From: Franzmannia pantelleriensis
GTDB taxonomy: Bacteria > Pseudomonadota > Gammaproteobacteria > Pseudomonadales > Halomonadaceae
Length of the DNA stretch: 64,000 nt
NCBI RefSeq assembly: GCF_900102875.1
Contig: NZ_FNGH01000004.1
Coordinates: 243,666 to 307,665 of the forward strand
Direction of reading: 5' to 3'
The translations under genes and the position numbers were made by a program. The notes under the pieces were generated by a model. That model did no database searches. It was not told the DNA's origin and saw only the letters and a list, made by a program, of their open reading frames with translations. Positions 1-7,976 of this stretch are shown piece by piece. How positions within the stretch are numbered: the first letter of the stretch is position 1; each line of letters opens with the position of its first letter.

Positions 1-363
1 CCACCGCCAGCAGCCGCAACTCGCTGAGCGATTCGATCACCACGCTATTGGGGTCGGCGCTCTTCAGCGCGTGGGTGGTCAACGAAGGCACCAGGTACTG
101 CGGCGTCGCCCAGTCGGAACCGAGGAACAGCCCGGCCGTCTCGAGGGCTTCGGCACGCGCCTCCATCGCCGCACAACCGCCGGGCTGCATCATCACCCGG
201 CGTGCGGTGTCGAGCACCCGCCCCAGCTTGCCCGGCTTGGCGAAGTCGCGGGCCGCATCGAGCAGCTGTATCGCCTCGTCCAGCTTGACCAGCAGGCCGG
301 TGAGTTTGTCCCCGTCGGGCGGGGGCTGCGTTGCACTGTTTGTTTCTGGGTGCTCGGTCACAC
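1..363 (-). CDS. Hypothetical protein, partial (runs off the left edge)
   Basis: An open frame of 121 codons reads leftward from a GTG at 363 to the window edge without a stop. A GGAGT ribosome-binding site lies 4 bases before the GTG, and the gene starts 30 bases after the ATP-grasp gene ends on the same strand, so the two are probably co-transcribed. The visible part has a Pro/Gln-rich N-terminus, then a mostly helical stretch (KLDEAIQLLDAARDFAKPGK, residues about 26-45) and a conserved-looking middle with LFLGSDW. There is no signal peptide or membrane segment. I do not recognise the family; a role with the neighbouring ligase is only inferred from position. Confidence 0.6.
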
Positions 364-392
364 CGACTCCTTATCCCGGTCTCTGCCAGGGA

Positions 393-1616
393 TTATACAT
401 AGAAGTCCAGATCCTCCTGGTGTTTGAGCAGGTCACGCAGTTGGTGAGGATCCTCGCCCTTGAAGTAGATCAGCCCCCAGTGGGTGCCGAAGGCGGTACG
501 TTTGGTCACCGTTTCTTCCATCGGTGGCGTCAGCTCGTGGGACTCGAAATACGGATGGTCCTCGACCTCTTCGGGAATCTCCAGCCGGCTGACCACGCGC
601 CGACGCGGGTAGACCCCGAAGCAGCCGGCGTAGCCGTTGGCATCCTCGACCTCCTTGGGGAAGAACGCCTTGACCTCCTCGGCGCTGGCCTTGGGGTCGA
701 ACACCAGCATCGAGGCCTGATAGGCGTTGAAGCCGTAGACCCGCTCGAGCAGCTCGAAGACCTTGAAGCCTGGTGGACGGTAGGCCACCTCGCCGAAGTA
801 CATCTCGCCGTCGCTGGTCACGAAGTACTCGGGGTGGATCAGGCCGAATTCGATGTCGAAGGTCTTGATCAGCTTCTCGATCTGGGCGGTGATCTGCGGC
901 CGATACTGCTCGAGCTCCGGTGAGGCCGGCACGAACACCGAGTAGCCCAGGGTCACGTATTCGGAGATGTTGAGAAACACGATCTTACCGTCGTGGACCC
1001 AGGCCTCGACGGCGAACTCCCAGCCGTCGAGGTGGGACTCCATCAGCACCGGAAACTCCTCGTCGGGGATGGTATCGACCTCATCCGGGGTGCGGATCAC
1101 CCGGTGGCCCAGGCAGCCAGCCTTGTCGAAGGCCTTGAGGTGAATCGGGTCATTGGGGTCGCCGTCGAGCTTGAGCAGGGTCTGGTTGACCCGCTTGAGA
1201 AAGCGCACCACGTCGTCCTTGTCGTGGGCCTCCTCGAAAATGCCGACGCGAATGCCGCCGAGCTGGGCACGACGCTTCATCAGCGCCTTGTCGCGCAGCA
1301 GCAATGACTGGCCATAGAGACGCGGGTTGTCGAGCAGCAGCGAGTTGATGGCGCCGGCCCATTCGACGGTCTCTTCATAGAGCGGGATAGCCACATCGAC
1401 GCCCATCTCATTGAGGGTCTCGGCGATCTCCATGGAACGATCGTTGAGGCGCTCGAAGTTCCATGACACATAGGGAATGTCGTGCTTCTTGCAGTACTCC
1501 TCGGCCCAGTCCGGTGCCACCACCACGTAGCGGCGGTCGAAGTTCTCGGCGGCTTCGATGGCACTCAAGCTCCAGCCCAGAAGCGCGATATAGCCCTTGT
1601 TGGGGTCCTTGGTCAT
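393..1616 (-). CDS. ATP-grasp domain ligase of unknown substrate
   Basis: A 407-residue soluble protein with the layout of the ATP-grasp superfamily: an N-terminal Rossmann-like preATP domain (residues about 8-100), then an ATP-binding region containing FPVLMESHLDGWEFAVEAW, and a metal/ATP-binding core around GLIHPEYFV and EMYFGEVAYRPPG (about 270-300). Such enzymes join a carboxylate, activated as acyl phosphate, to an amine or thiol nucleophile, or carboxylate a substrate. The substrate cannot be read from sequence. An AACGGAGG ribosome-binding site sits 8 bases before the ATG. It is followed at 30 bases by an unknown gene on the same strand. Carnosine-synthase-like or biotin-carboxylase-like activities are possible, but nothing here decides between them. 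Confidence 0.75.
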   Translation of the reverse strand: MTKDPNKGYIALLGWSLSAIEAAENFDRRYVVVAPDWAEEYCKKHDIPYVSWNFERLNDRSMEIAETLNEMGVDVAIPLYEETVEWAGAINSLLLDNPRLYGQSLLLRDKALMKRRAQLGGIRVGIFEEAHDKDDVVRFLKRVNQTLLKLDGDPNDPIHLKAFDKAGCLGHRVIRTPDEVDTIPDEEFPVLMESHLDGWEFAVEAWVHDGKIVFLNISEYVTLGYSVFVPASPELEQYRPQITAQIEKLIKTFDIEFGLIHPEYFVTSDGEMYFGEVAYRPPGFKVFELLERVYGFNAYQASMLVFDPKASAEEVKAFFPKEVEDANGYAGCFGVYPRRRVVSRLEIPEEVEDHPYFESHELTPPMEETVTKRTAFGTHWGLIYFKGEDPHQLRDLLKHQEDLDFYV

Positions 1617-1767
1617 GGTAGTGCCTCCGTTGGAAATTGGTTGAACGAGTATTTACACGCTACACGCTGTGACACGAACTTGATAGCGCGGCGGGCCCAC
1701 AAGGCGGCGTGGGCACATGGCGATACGACGCTAATGGGTCCCAGGGGTTCCGTGCGTGTCTGCGCGG

Positions 1768-1796
1768 TTGCGAGGCCGGAGGGGCACTGTTATAGT
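1768..1796 (+). promoter_or_regulatory. Sigma-70-type promoter for the SRP RNA
   Basis: TTGCGA (1768-1773) and TATAGT (1791-1796) are separated by exactly 17 bases and point at the SRP RNA, which begins about 60 bases downstream. The distance implies a 5' leader that is removed during maturation. This is a motif match only. Confidence 0.5.
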
Positions 1797-1859
1797 GCGC
1801 CTCGCTCGGCCGGTCACATGCTCTTGTAGCTTAGCTGATGTGCACAGGCTGATCGTTAT

Positions 1860-1971
1860 GGTGGCCCTCGTCGGTCCTCCCGCAACGCTAAACTGCGAAC
1901 CCCGCCAGGCCCGGAAGGGAGCAACGGTAGTGGTGGATGCGTGTGCCGGGATGTGGCTGTCGGGGGCCGCC
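1860..1971 (+). ncRNA. ffs: Signal recognition particle RNA (4.5S RNA, bacterial small type)
   Basis: This is the RNA scaffold of the signal recognition particle, which binds Ffh and targets nascent membrane proteins to FtsY. The sequence has the near-invariant elements of bacterial 4.5S RNA: CTCCCGCAACGCTA after the 5' arm, the asymmetric-loop/tetraloop segment CAGGCCCGGAAGGGAGCA at the apex, and CGTGTGCCGGGATGTGGCTG on the return strand. The ends pair: GGTGGCCC (1860-1867) with GGGCCGCC (1964-1971), with one G-U pair. The length of about 112 bases matches E. coli (114). Its position just upstream of dnaX is common in gammaproteobacteria related to Pseudomonas. Confidence 0.95.
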
Positions 1972-2124
1972 TCCAATCTGGGTGGTCGGTTCCGGCTACC
2001 TGTCGGCGTCGCTTTCCCCTGCGTGTCCCAGCCGCTAGAATGAAGTCCCTGTCATGACAGCGCTTGCTGGCCTCGGCCAGGCGTTATTTCCGTCGTGAAC
2101 CCGGCCGCAAGGATTCTGCCCGCA

Positions 2125-4146
2125 ATGAGTTATCAGGTACTGGCCCGCAAGTGGCGCCCGCGCACCTTCCACGAGCTGGTCGGCCAGGATCACGTGCGGC
2201 GTGCGCTGGTCAATGCCCTTGACCAGGGGCGCCTGCACCACGCCTATCTGTTCACCGGTACCCGCGGGGTGGGCAAGACCACCCTGGCGCGAATTCTCGC
2301 CAAGTGCCTGAATTGCACCGCCGGCGGTTACGACGACACTGCCGTGACCTCGACGCCCTGTGGCCAGTGTGACAGTTGTCGAGCCATCGACGAGGGCCGC
2401 TTCGTTGACCTGATCGAGGTCGATGCCGCCTCGCGCACCAAGGTTGAAGATACCCGCGAGCTACTCGACAATGTGCAGTACGCCCCGACCCAGGGGCGCT
2501 TCAAGGTGTACCTCATCGATGAGGTGCACATGCTGTCGACCCACAGTTTCAACGCGCTGCTCAAGACCCTCGAAGAGCCGCCACCCCACGTCAAGTTCCT
2601 GCTTGCCACCACCGACCCGCAGAAGCTGCCGGTCACGGTGCTGTCGCGCTGCCTGCAGTTCACGCTCAAGAACATGCCGCCGGAGCGCATCGTCGAGCAT
2701 CTCGGCAAGGTGCTGGGTGCCGAAGGCGTCGAGTTCGATGAATCGGCGCTGTGGCTACTGGGGCGCGCTGCCGATGGCTCGATGCGCGATGCCATGAGTC
2801 TCACCGACCAGGCCATCGCCTTCGGCCAGGGCGTCGTGCGTCAGGTCGACGTGGCGGCCATGCTCGGCACCCTCGATCATGGCCACCTGCTGGCCCTGGT
2901 CGAGGCGCTGGCCGAGGTCGATGCCGCACGCGTGTTGAGTGAGGTGGCGGCACTCGCCGAGCAGGGCCCCGACTTCGCCGGCGTGCTCGACGACCTGATG
3001 GGTACGCTGCACCGGCTGGCGGTGGCCCAGATGGTCCCGGACGCGCTGGATAACGGCCACGGCGACCGCGAGACGCTGCTGGCACTGGCCACACGCTTCA
3101 CCCCCGAAGACATCCAGCTCTACTATCAGATCGGCCTGCAAGGCCGTGGCGACATGGACCATGCGCCGGATACCCGCACCGCGCTGGAAATGACGCTGCT
3201 GCGGATGCTGGCCTTTCGCCCCCAGGGGGTGCCCAAGCCGGCGACTACGCCGCTGCCCATCAGCAACACTGCGTCCACTCAAGGGCAGCCCGGTGCGCCT
3301 GCGGCAACCGCTGAGGTTCCCGAGTCCGGCTCGGCGCCGGGCGGTGCCGAGCGCGCTGCTGAGCCGCCCCCCGCTGACCCGATGCCGCCGACCAGCGAGT
3401 CGCCCCCCGCAGACCCGGTGCCGCCGACCAGCGAGTCGCCTCCCGTTGACCCGGCGCCGCCGACCAGCGAGTCGCCTCCCGTTGACCCGGCGCCGCCGAC
3501 CAGCGAGCCGCCGCCGTGGGAAGCGCCGGCCGCTGAGCCCGCTGGCCAAGCCCCGTCGGTTGCAGCCCCCGAACCCGTTAGCGCTGCGCCGGCCGAGCAG
3601 GTCGCAGTCCCTGACGAGCCGGTTGCCGATGAGGTCGCGGCCGAGCCGGTGACAGAGACCCACCCGTCGCCCCCGGTGTCCGAGGAATCTGCAACGCCGG
3701 CCGGTGACTCGCCAACTGCCGCGGAGCCTCAAGGGACTGTCGACCACGCGACCTGGCTGGCACGCTTCGACGATCTGGGGTTGGGCGGTTTGACGCGCAA
3801 CCTTGCCGCCCACTGCCTGGTCGAACACGACGACGGCCAGCGTCTGCAGCTCAGGCTCGACCCTAGTCAGGCGGCGATGAATGCCGAGGTCCACGTCGAG
3901 CGGGTCGAGAAGGCGCTGCTCGCGTTGGGCGTAACGCGCCGCGTCAACATCGAGCCCGGCGAATTGCCGCCCGGCATCGAGACGCCGCGGGCCATGGCCG
4001 ATCGTCTCAACGCCGAGCGGCATGCCGCCGCGGTGCAGTCGCTCGAGGCCGACCCTCACGTACAGGAACTCCGCGAGGCCTTCGGTGCCCGATTGCTGGA
4101 AGCCTCGGTGTCCCCACAGCAGCGCAGCGGCGAAGCCGCGCGCTGA
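2125..4146 (+). CDS. dnaX: DNA polymerase III subunits gamma/tau
   Basis: Clamp-loader ATPase of the replicative polymerase, 673 residues from the ATG at 2125. An in-frame GTG 10 codons upstream gives an extension unlike the family, whose members start [12 protein letters not shown], as here. The Walker A motif is GTRGVGKTT (45-53). A zinc-binding set follows (C61, C64, C79, C82, C85), then the DEVH Walker B box, the LSRC sensor/arginine-finger region and the collar domain to about 370. A long Pro/Glu/Ala-rich linker with four 12-residue repeats separates this from a C-terminal domain (about 540-673) that in tau binds polymerase alpha. I see no run of As like the E. coli frameshift signal, so a separate gamma product is not evident. 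It heads the dnaX-ybaB-recR operon. Confidence 0.97.
   Translation: MSYQVLARKWRPRTFHELVGQDHVRRALVNALDQGRLHHAYLFTGTRGVGKTTLARILAKCLNCTAGGYDDTAVTSTPCGQCDSCRAIDEGRFVDLIEVDAASRTKVEDTRELLDNVQYAPTQGRFKVYLIDEVHMLSTHSFNALLKTLEEPPPHVKFLLATTDPQKLPVTVLSRCLQFTLKNMPPERIVEHLGKVLGAEGVEFDESALWLLGRAADGSMRDAMSLTDQAIAFGQGVVRQVDVAAMLGTLDHGHLLALVEALAEVDAARVLSEVAALAEQGPDFAGVLDDLMGTLHRLAVAQMVPDALDNGHGDRETLLALATRFTPEDIQLYYQIGLQGRGDMDHAPDTRTALEMTLLRMLAFRPQGVPKPATTPLPISNTASTQGQPGAPAATAEVPESGSAPGGAERAAEPPPADPMPPTSESPPADPVPPTSESPPVDPAPPTSESPPVDPAPPTSEPPPWEAPAAEPAGQAPSVAAPEPVSAAPAEQVAVPDEPVADEVAAEPVTETHPSPPVSEESATPAGDSPTAAEPQGTVDHATWLARFDDLGLGGLTRNLAAHCLVEHDDGQRLQLRLDPSQAAMNAEVHVERVEKALLALGVTRRVNIEPGELPPGIETPRAMADRLNAERHAAAVQSLEADPHVQELREAFGARLLEASVSPQQRSGEAAR
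3361..3504 (+). repeat. Four tandem 36-bp repeats inside dnaX
   Basis: Units start at 3361, 3397, 3433 and 3469. Each encodes a 12-residue Pro-rich unit of the form ESPPxDPxPPTS in the linker between the ATPase core and the tau C-terminal domain. Units 3 and 4 are identical in sequence, which points to recent slippage or duplication. A coding repeat in a disordered linker can change length without breaking either domain. Confidence 0.9.
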
Positions 4147-4171
4147 CCACCACGATCCAGGAGCATTAGCC

Positions 4172-4498
4172 ATGATGAAAGGCGGAATGGACAACCTGAT
4201 GAAGCAGGCTCAGGAAATGCAGGAAAAGATGCAGCGCATGCAGGAAGAGGCGCAGCAGGCCGAGGTGACTGGCGAAGCCGGTGCCGGCATGGTCAAGGTG
4301 ACCATGAACGGGCGTCACGATGTCAGCAAGGTGGACGTTGACCCAAGCGTGCTGGAAGAGGACAAGGAACTGCTCGAAGATCTGCTGGCTGCCGCAGTCA
4401 ATGACGCGGTTCGCAAGGTCGAGGTGACCACCCGGGAGCGGATGGAAGAAGCCACCGCTGGCCTCAATCTGCCACCTGGTTTCAAGATGCCGTTCTGA
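4172..4498 (+). CDS. ybaB: YbaB/EbfC family nucleoid-associated protein
   Basis: A 108-residue DNA-binding protein of the YbaB/EbfC family, which forms tweezer-like dimers and coats DNA. The N-terminal half is a Met/Gln/Glu-rich helix (residues about 5-35, repeating [15 protein letters not shown]). A beta-rich core follows with GMVKVTMNG and the family ending [11 protein letters not shown]. The ATG at 4172 has AGGAG 8 bases upstream; in-frame codons further upstream lie inside dnaX and are not needed. It sits between dnaX and recR, the usual order, and its TGA overlaps the recR ATG by one base, so the two are translationally coupled. Confidence 0.95.
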   Translation: MMKGGMDNLMKQAQEMQEKMQRMQEEAQQAEVTGEAGAGMVKVTMNGRHDVSKVDVDPSVLEEDKELLEDLLAAAVNDAVRKVEVTTRERMEEATAGLNLPPGFKMPF

Positions 4499-5103
4499 TG
4501 AGCTTTTCTCCACTCGTCGATCGCCTGCTCGAGTCCCTGCGGGTGTTACCCGGGGTTGGCCCCAAGAGCGCCCAGCGCATGGCGCTGTATCTGCTCGAGC
4601 GCGACCGCGAGGGCGGCCAGCGGCTTGCCGCGGTGCTGGCCCAGGCCCTTGATGAGGTCGGCTACTGTCAGCGCTGCCGCACGCTGACCGAAGAGGATAT
4701 CTGTGGTATTTGCCGCAGCCCGCGCCGTGACGACGGCATCCTCTGTGTGGTCGAGTCGCCGGCTGACATGCTGGCCATCGAGGATGCCGGCGGCTACCAA
4801 GGGCAGTACTTCGTGCTCCATGGCCACCTGTCGCCGCTAGATGGTATCGGTCCCGAAGACATCGGCCTCGACCAACTCGAGGCGCGTATCGATGCCGAGG
4901 CAGTCGGTGAGGTGATTCTGGCCACCAATCCCACCGTGGAGGGCGAGGCCACCGCCCACTACATTGCCGCGCAGCTTGACGGTCGCCAGCTACGCCTATC
5001 GCGTCTCGCCTATGGCGTGCCGATGGGCGGTGAGCTGGAGTATGTCGACGGTGGCACTCTCAGCCGCGCCTTCAACGGCCGCCTGCCATTTCAAAGTGAA
5101 TGA
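4498..5103 (+). CDS. recR: Recombination mediator protein RecR
   Basis: A 201-residue RecR, which with RecO (and RecF) loads RecA onto SSB-covered DNA at gaps. Visible parts are the N-terminal helix-hairpin-helix ([20 protein letters not shown]), a four-cysteine zinc finger (C57, C60, C69, C72) and the Toprim domain that starts at [15 protein letters not shown] and continues to [16 protein letters not shown]. The length is that of the family. The start is fixed by the one-base TGATG overlap with ybaB. Confidence 0.97.
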   Translation: MSFSPLVDRLLESLRVLPGVGPKSAQRMALYLLERDREGGQRLAAVLAQALDEVGYCQRCRTLTEEDICGICRSPRRDDGILCVVESPADMLAIEDAGGYQGQYFVLHGHLSPLDGIGPEDIGLDQLEARIDAEAVGEVILATNPTVEGEATAHYIAAQLDGRQLRLSRLAYGVPMGGELEYVDGGTLSRAFNGRLPFQSE

Positions 5104-5133
5104 GCCGCCTCGCGGCCAGGACACCCCCTGACT

Positions 5134-6270
5134 ATGCCCACCACTGCTACCCCCGACATCCGCTGGGTTGATACGCCGGCGGCGCTGGACGCCGCCTGTG
5201 CCGACCTGGCGGCGGCCGAGACCCTGGCGCTGGATACCGAATTCTTTCGCGAATCGACCTTTCACCCAGTGCCTGCGCTGGTCCAGCTCACCGCCGGCGA
5301 GGCGGTCTACCTGATTGACCCCCAGGCACTAGAGGCCAGTCCAGCGCTGCGCGAACTGCTGGGCTCCGGGCCGCTCAAGCTGCTACACGCCAGTAGCGAA
5401 GACCTCGAGGTGCTGCGCAACTGGGCGGATGTGCTGGTGGCCCCGCTGGTCGATACCCAGGTGGCTCAGGGGCTACTGGGGGAGGATCCGGCGATGGGGT
5501 ATCAGCGCCTGGTCGAACACTGGACCGGCGAGACCCTGCCCAAGGACGAGACGCGCTCCGATTGGCTGGAGCGCCCGCTGTCGGAGGCCCAGTGTCTGTA
5601 TGCGGCGCTCGACGTGGTCTATCTGCTCGAGGTGTGGAAGCAACAGCGGACGCGGCTGGTCGAGCTCGATAGATTGGACTGGCTCGAGGCCGACTGCGCC
5701 GAGCTGCTGGCCCAGGCGGGGCGCAACGGCGATACCGACGGCCAGTGGTACCTGCGCCACCGTCAGCTGTGGCGTCTCTCCCCACGTCAGATCGAAGCCT
5801 ATCGGCGCCTGACGATCTGGCGCGAAGGCGAGGCGCGGCGTCGCAACCTGCCGCGCGGCTGGTTGGTCAATGACAAGCTGCTTTACGCGATCGCCGAGGC
5901 ATTGCCGCAACATCGCCAGGCGCTGGCGGCCATCGAAGGCGTCAAGCCGACGCTGGTCAAGCGCGAGGGCGACACGCTGTTGGCGCTGGTTGGCGAGGCA
6001 CTTCGGGTCGACGAGAGCGATTTGCCTGAAGCGCTGCCGTCGCCCCTGGCGGGGGGCTTCAAGAAGCGTTTCAAAGCGCTCAAGCGGGTGGTGGCAGCCG
6101 AGGCCGACGCACTGGGGGTGGCACCTGAAGTGCTGCTGCGGCGCCGCGATCTGGAAGCCGTGGTCGCTGCCGACCTGCAGAGCCGCCCCCTGCCGCTGCC
6201 CGCCGGCTGGCGCGGCGAGCGGCTATCGGCGGGGCTGGCTAGGGCGCTGTCGGCAGGAGATGAGGCATGA
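5134..6270 (+). CDS. rnd: Ribonuclease D
   Basis: A 378-residue 3'-5' exoribonuclease that trims tRNA and other stable RNA 3' ends. The DEDD-y catalytic residues are present: D34 and E36 in LDTEFF, D90 in HASSEDLEVL, and the YxxxD pair Y156/D160 in YAALD. HRDC-type helical domains follow from about residue 205 (LSPRQIEAYRRLTIWRE) to the C-terminus. It starts 30 bases after recR. Its TGA overlaps the ATG of ycgL (ATGA), so rnd and ycgL are coupled, as in other gammaproteobacteria. Confidence 0.95.
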   Translation: MPTTATPDIRWVDTPAALDAACADLAAAETLALDTEFFRESTFHPVPALVQLTAGEAVYLIDPQALEASPALRELLGSGPLKLLHASSEDLEVLRNWADVLVAPLVDTQVAQGLLGEDPAMGYQRLVEHWTGETLPKDETRSDWLERPLSEAQCLYAALDVVYLLEVWKQQRTRLVELDRLDWLEADCAELLAQAGRNGDTDGQWYLRHRQLWRLSPRQIEAYRRLTIWREGEARRRNLPRGWLVNDKLLYAIAEALPQHRQALAAIEGVKPTLVKREGDTLLALVGEALRVDESDLPEALPSPLAGGFKKRFKALKRVVAAEADALGVAPEVLLRRRDLEAVVAADLQSRPLPLPAGWRGERLSAGLARALSAGDEA

Positions 6271-6563
6271 GCAGTGACAAGCTGATATGCGAGATTTTCA
6301 AGAGCTCGCGCAAGGATGAGCTGTATCTCTACGTCGACAAGCGTCAGGGCCTCGCCGAGGTGCCTGAGCCATTGCTCGAGCATTTCGGCACGCCGCTGCC
6401 GGTGACCACCATGCTGCTGACAGCCGATAAGCGACTGGCTCGCGCCGAGGCCAGCGAGGTCATGGCGCAGATCGCCGAGAAAGGGTTTTATCTGCAGATG
6501 CCCCCGGCCAAGGAGGCGTATCTGCTCGACCTCTATCGTACGCCGACGCAATCACGTTACTGA
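6267..6563 (+). CDS. ycgL: YcgL domain protein
   Basis: A 98-residue protein of the YcgL family (UPF0745), small soluble proteins of unknown function restricted to gammaproteobacteria and usually found next to rnd and ycgN. It shows the family N-terminus with a cysteine and KSSRKDELYLYVDK, the middle segment HFGTPLPVTTMLLT, and the C-terminal AKEAYLLDLY. The start overlaps the rnd stop by four bases (ATGA). Confidence 0.92.
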   Translation: MSSDKLICEIFKSSRKDELYLYVDKRQGLAEVPEPLLEHFGTPLPVTTMLLTADKRLARAEASEVMAQIAEKGFYLQMPPAKEAYLLDLYRTPTQSRY

Positions 6564-6590
6564 GTGCCGCTGGCGCCAGGGAGACACCGT

Positions 6591-7040
6591 ATGCGCGAGC
6601 TATTCTGGGAGCGCTATCGCCTCGACGAACTCACCGACGAGGAGTGGGAGGCGCTGTGCGACGGCTGTGGTCAGTGCTGCCTGCTTAAATTCCAGGACGA
6701 GGACAGCGGTGACCTGGCGGTGCTTAACGTGGCGTGCGAGCTGCTCGATATCAACAGCTGCCGCTGCGGCGACTATGCCAATCGCTTCGAGCGGGTGCCT
6801 GACTGCACTCAGCTGACCCCGGCGCGTATCGATGAGTTTCGCTGGCTGCCCGGTTCCTGCGCCTACCGCCGGCTGGCCGAGGGCCGCAGCCTGGCACGCT
6901 GGCATCCGTTGATCGCCGGCGACAGCCGCCGCATGCACCGCAAGGGCATCAGCGTGGCCAGCTTCGCGGTCTCCCAGCGCGACGTGCCAGAGACCGATTA
7001 CGAAGAGCATATCATCGCCATCCTGCCGATCGATGGTTAG
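6591..7040 (+). CDS. ycgN: YcgN family cysteine-cluster protein (UPF0260)
   Basis: A 149-residue protein of the YcgN/YkgJ zinc- or iron-binding type. A tight cysteine cluster, CDGCGQCC, lies at residues about 23-30, with further cysteines around CRCGDY and a late conserved C in PGSCAYR. The biochemical role is not established. The ATG at 6591 was chosen over an in-frame GTG at 6564, because MRELFWERY is the family N-terminus and GGGAGA lies just upstream. It closes the rnd-ycgL-ycgN run. Confidence 0.9.
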   Translation: MRELFWERYRLDELTDEEWEALCDGCGQCCLLKFQDEDSGDLAVLNVACELLDINSCRCGDYANRFERVPDCTQLTPARIDEFRWLPGSCAYRRLAEGRSLARWHPLIAGDSRRMHRKGISVASFAVSQRDVPETDYEEHIIAILPIDG

Positions 7041-7232
7041 TGCCGGTCAGCCGTTTCCATCAGTCTTTAACCCCGTGACGCCTGGCAAGGCTGAGCCAAT
7101 TCGTGCGCCATAATCACCCTGCCTTCTGATTGTAGTGGCCCACTAACCCGACGATGCTGATCAATGTATGTAACAACGTGTTTCTGGCTCTCTGCAGGGC
7201 CGGCGACGGGGATCTGCACTTGGGGGTGGAAC

Positions 7233-7937
7233 ATGAAACGCTATCGGGGGATAGGCCTGCCGCTGGTGTGCCTGATGCTGGCGGCACCGGCTGCCTGGTC
7301 GCAGTCGAGCAGTTGGGACGCGTTGGCGGAGCCGGGCGAACTCGACTCGCTGTCGGATGACGAGGTACTGGAGATGATCGACGACCTGCCACCTACCGCC
7401 GCGGGCGGTGGAGGCGGCGGTGGCTGCGGGGCCGGGGGCGGCGAGGATGGTGGTGGCTGCGGAGGTGGGTTCCTGCTTAGCGTCAACACCAGCCCCGATG
7501 CTGAGCCGCCCGTGCTGGTGCCGGTCGAAGAACCGGCGGTACCGTCCAATCCGTCGACACCGGGCAATGGCGGCGGAAATGGTGGTGGCGGCAACGGCAA
7601 CGGCAACGGCAACGGCGGTGGAAATGGTGGTGGCGGCAACGGTGGCGGTGCCGGTGGTGGCGGTAATGGCGGTGCTGGCGGCGGCAATGGCGGCGGTGCC
7701 GGTGGTGGCGGTAACGGCGGTGCTGGTGGCGGCAATGGTGGCGGTGCCGGTGGTGGTGGTAACGGTGGCTCGGGCGGCGGTAGCGCCGGTGGCGGGTCAG
7801 GCGGTGGTGGTAACGGTGGCTCGGGCGGTGGTAGCGCCGGCGGTGGGGCAGGCGGTGGCGGTAACGGTGGTTCGGGCGGTGGTAGTGGTGGGGGCGCAGG
7901 CGGTGGTGCCAACGGCGGCAGCGGCGGCGATAGTTGA
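7233..7937 (+). CDS. Secreted glycine-rich repeat protein
   Basis: A 234-residue protein. An N-terminal signal peptide (MKRYRGIGLPLVCLMLAAPA, cleavage probably near AWSQ) is followed by an acidic segment (LSDDEVLEMIDDLP). Next comes a Gly/Cys patch with three or more cysteines, a Pro/Val spacer, and about 120 residues of near-pure Gly with Asn, Ser and Ala (GGGNGG and GGGSAGG units). Such proteins form disordered or silk-like extracellular material, but no function can be assigned. The ATG at 7233 was chosen because it gives a clean signal peptide and follows a G-rich ribosome-binding site. It stands alone, convergent with ptrB. The antisense Pro-rich frame over the same bases is a composition artefact. 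Confidence 0.7.
   Translation: MKRYRGIGLPLVCLMLAAPAAWSQSSSWDALAEPGELDSLSDDEVLEMIDDLPPTAAGGGGGGGCGAGGGEDGGGCGGGFLLSVNTSPDAEPPVLVPVEEPAVPSNPSTPGNGGGNGGGGNGNGNGNGGGNGGGGNGGGAGGGGNGGAGGGNGGGAGGGGNGGAGGGNGGGAGGGGNGGSGGGSAGGGSGGGGNGGSGGGSAGGGAGGGGNGGSGGGSGGGAGGGANGGSGGDS
7561..7934 (+). repeat. Low-complexity GGN-codon repeat tract
   Basis: Short GGC/GGT/AAC units (mostly GGCGGTAACGGC-like and GGCGGTAGCGCC-like blocks of 12-30 bases) repeat through the 3' half of the glycine-rich gene. Two or more longer blocks recur almost unchanged. The tract is prone to slippage and to assembly error. Confidence 0.85.
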
Positions 7938-7976
7938 GATATCGCTACCGCGCCACACGCTGATCGTCACGCGGCC

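Noticed and set aside
2755..4194. Long minus-strand open frame opposite dnaX
   Set aside because: High-GC shadow of dnaX: no ribosome-binding site, no recognisable domain, Arg/Gly-rich composition typical of antisense frames.
7241..7912. Minus-strand Pro-rich open frame opposite the glycine-rich gene
   Set aside because: Gly codons GGN read as Pro (CCN) on the other strand. The plus frame has a signal peptide and ribosome-binding site; the minus frame has neither.
7561..7934. Possible CRISPR-like or satellite array
   Set aside because: The repeats are in frame, of irregular length and lack unique spacers. It is coding low-complexity sequence.
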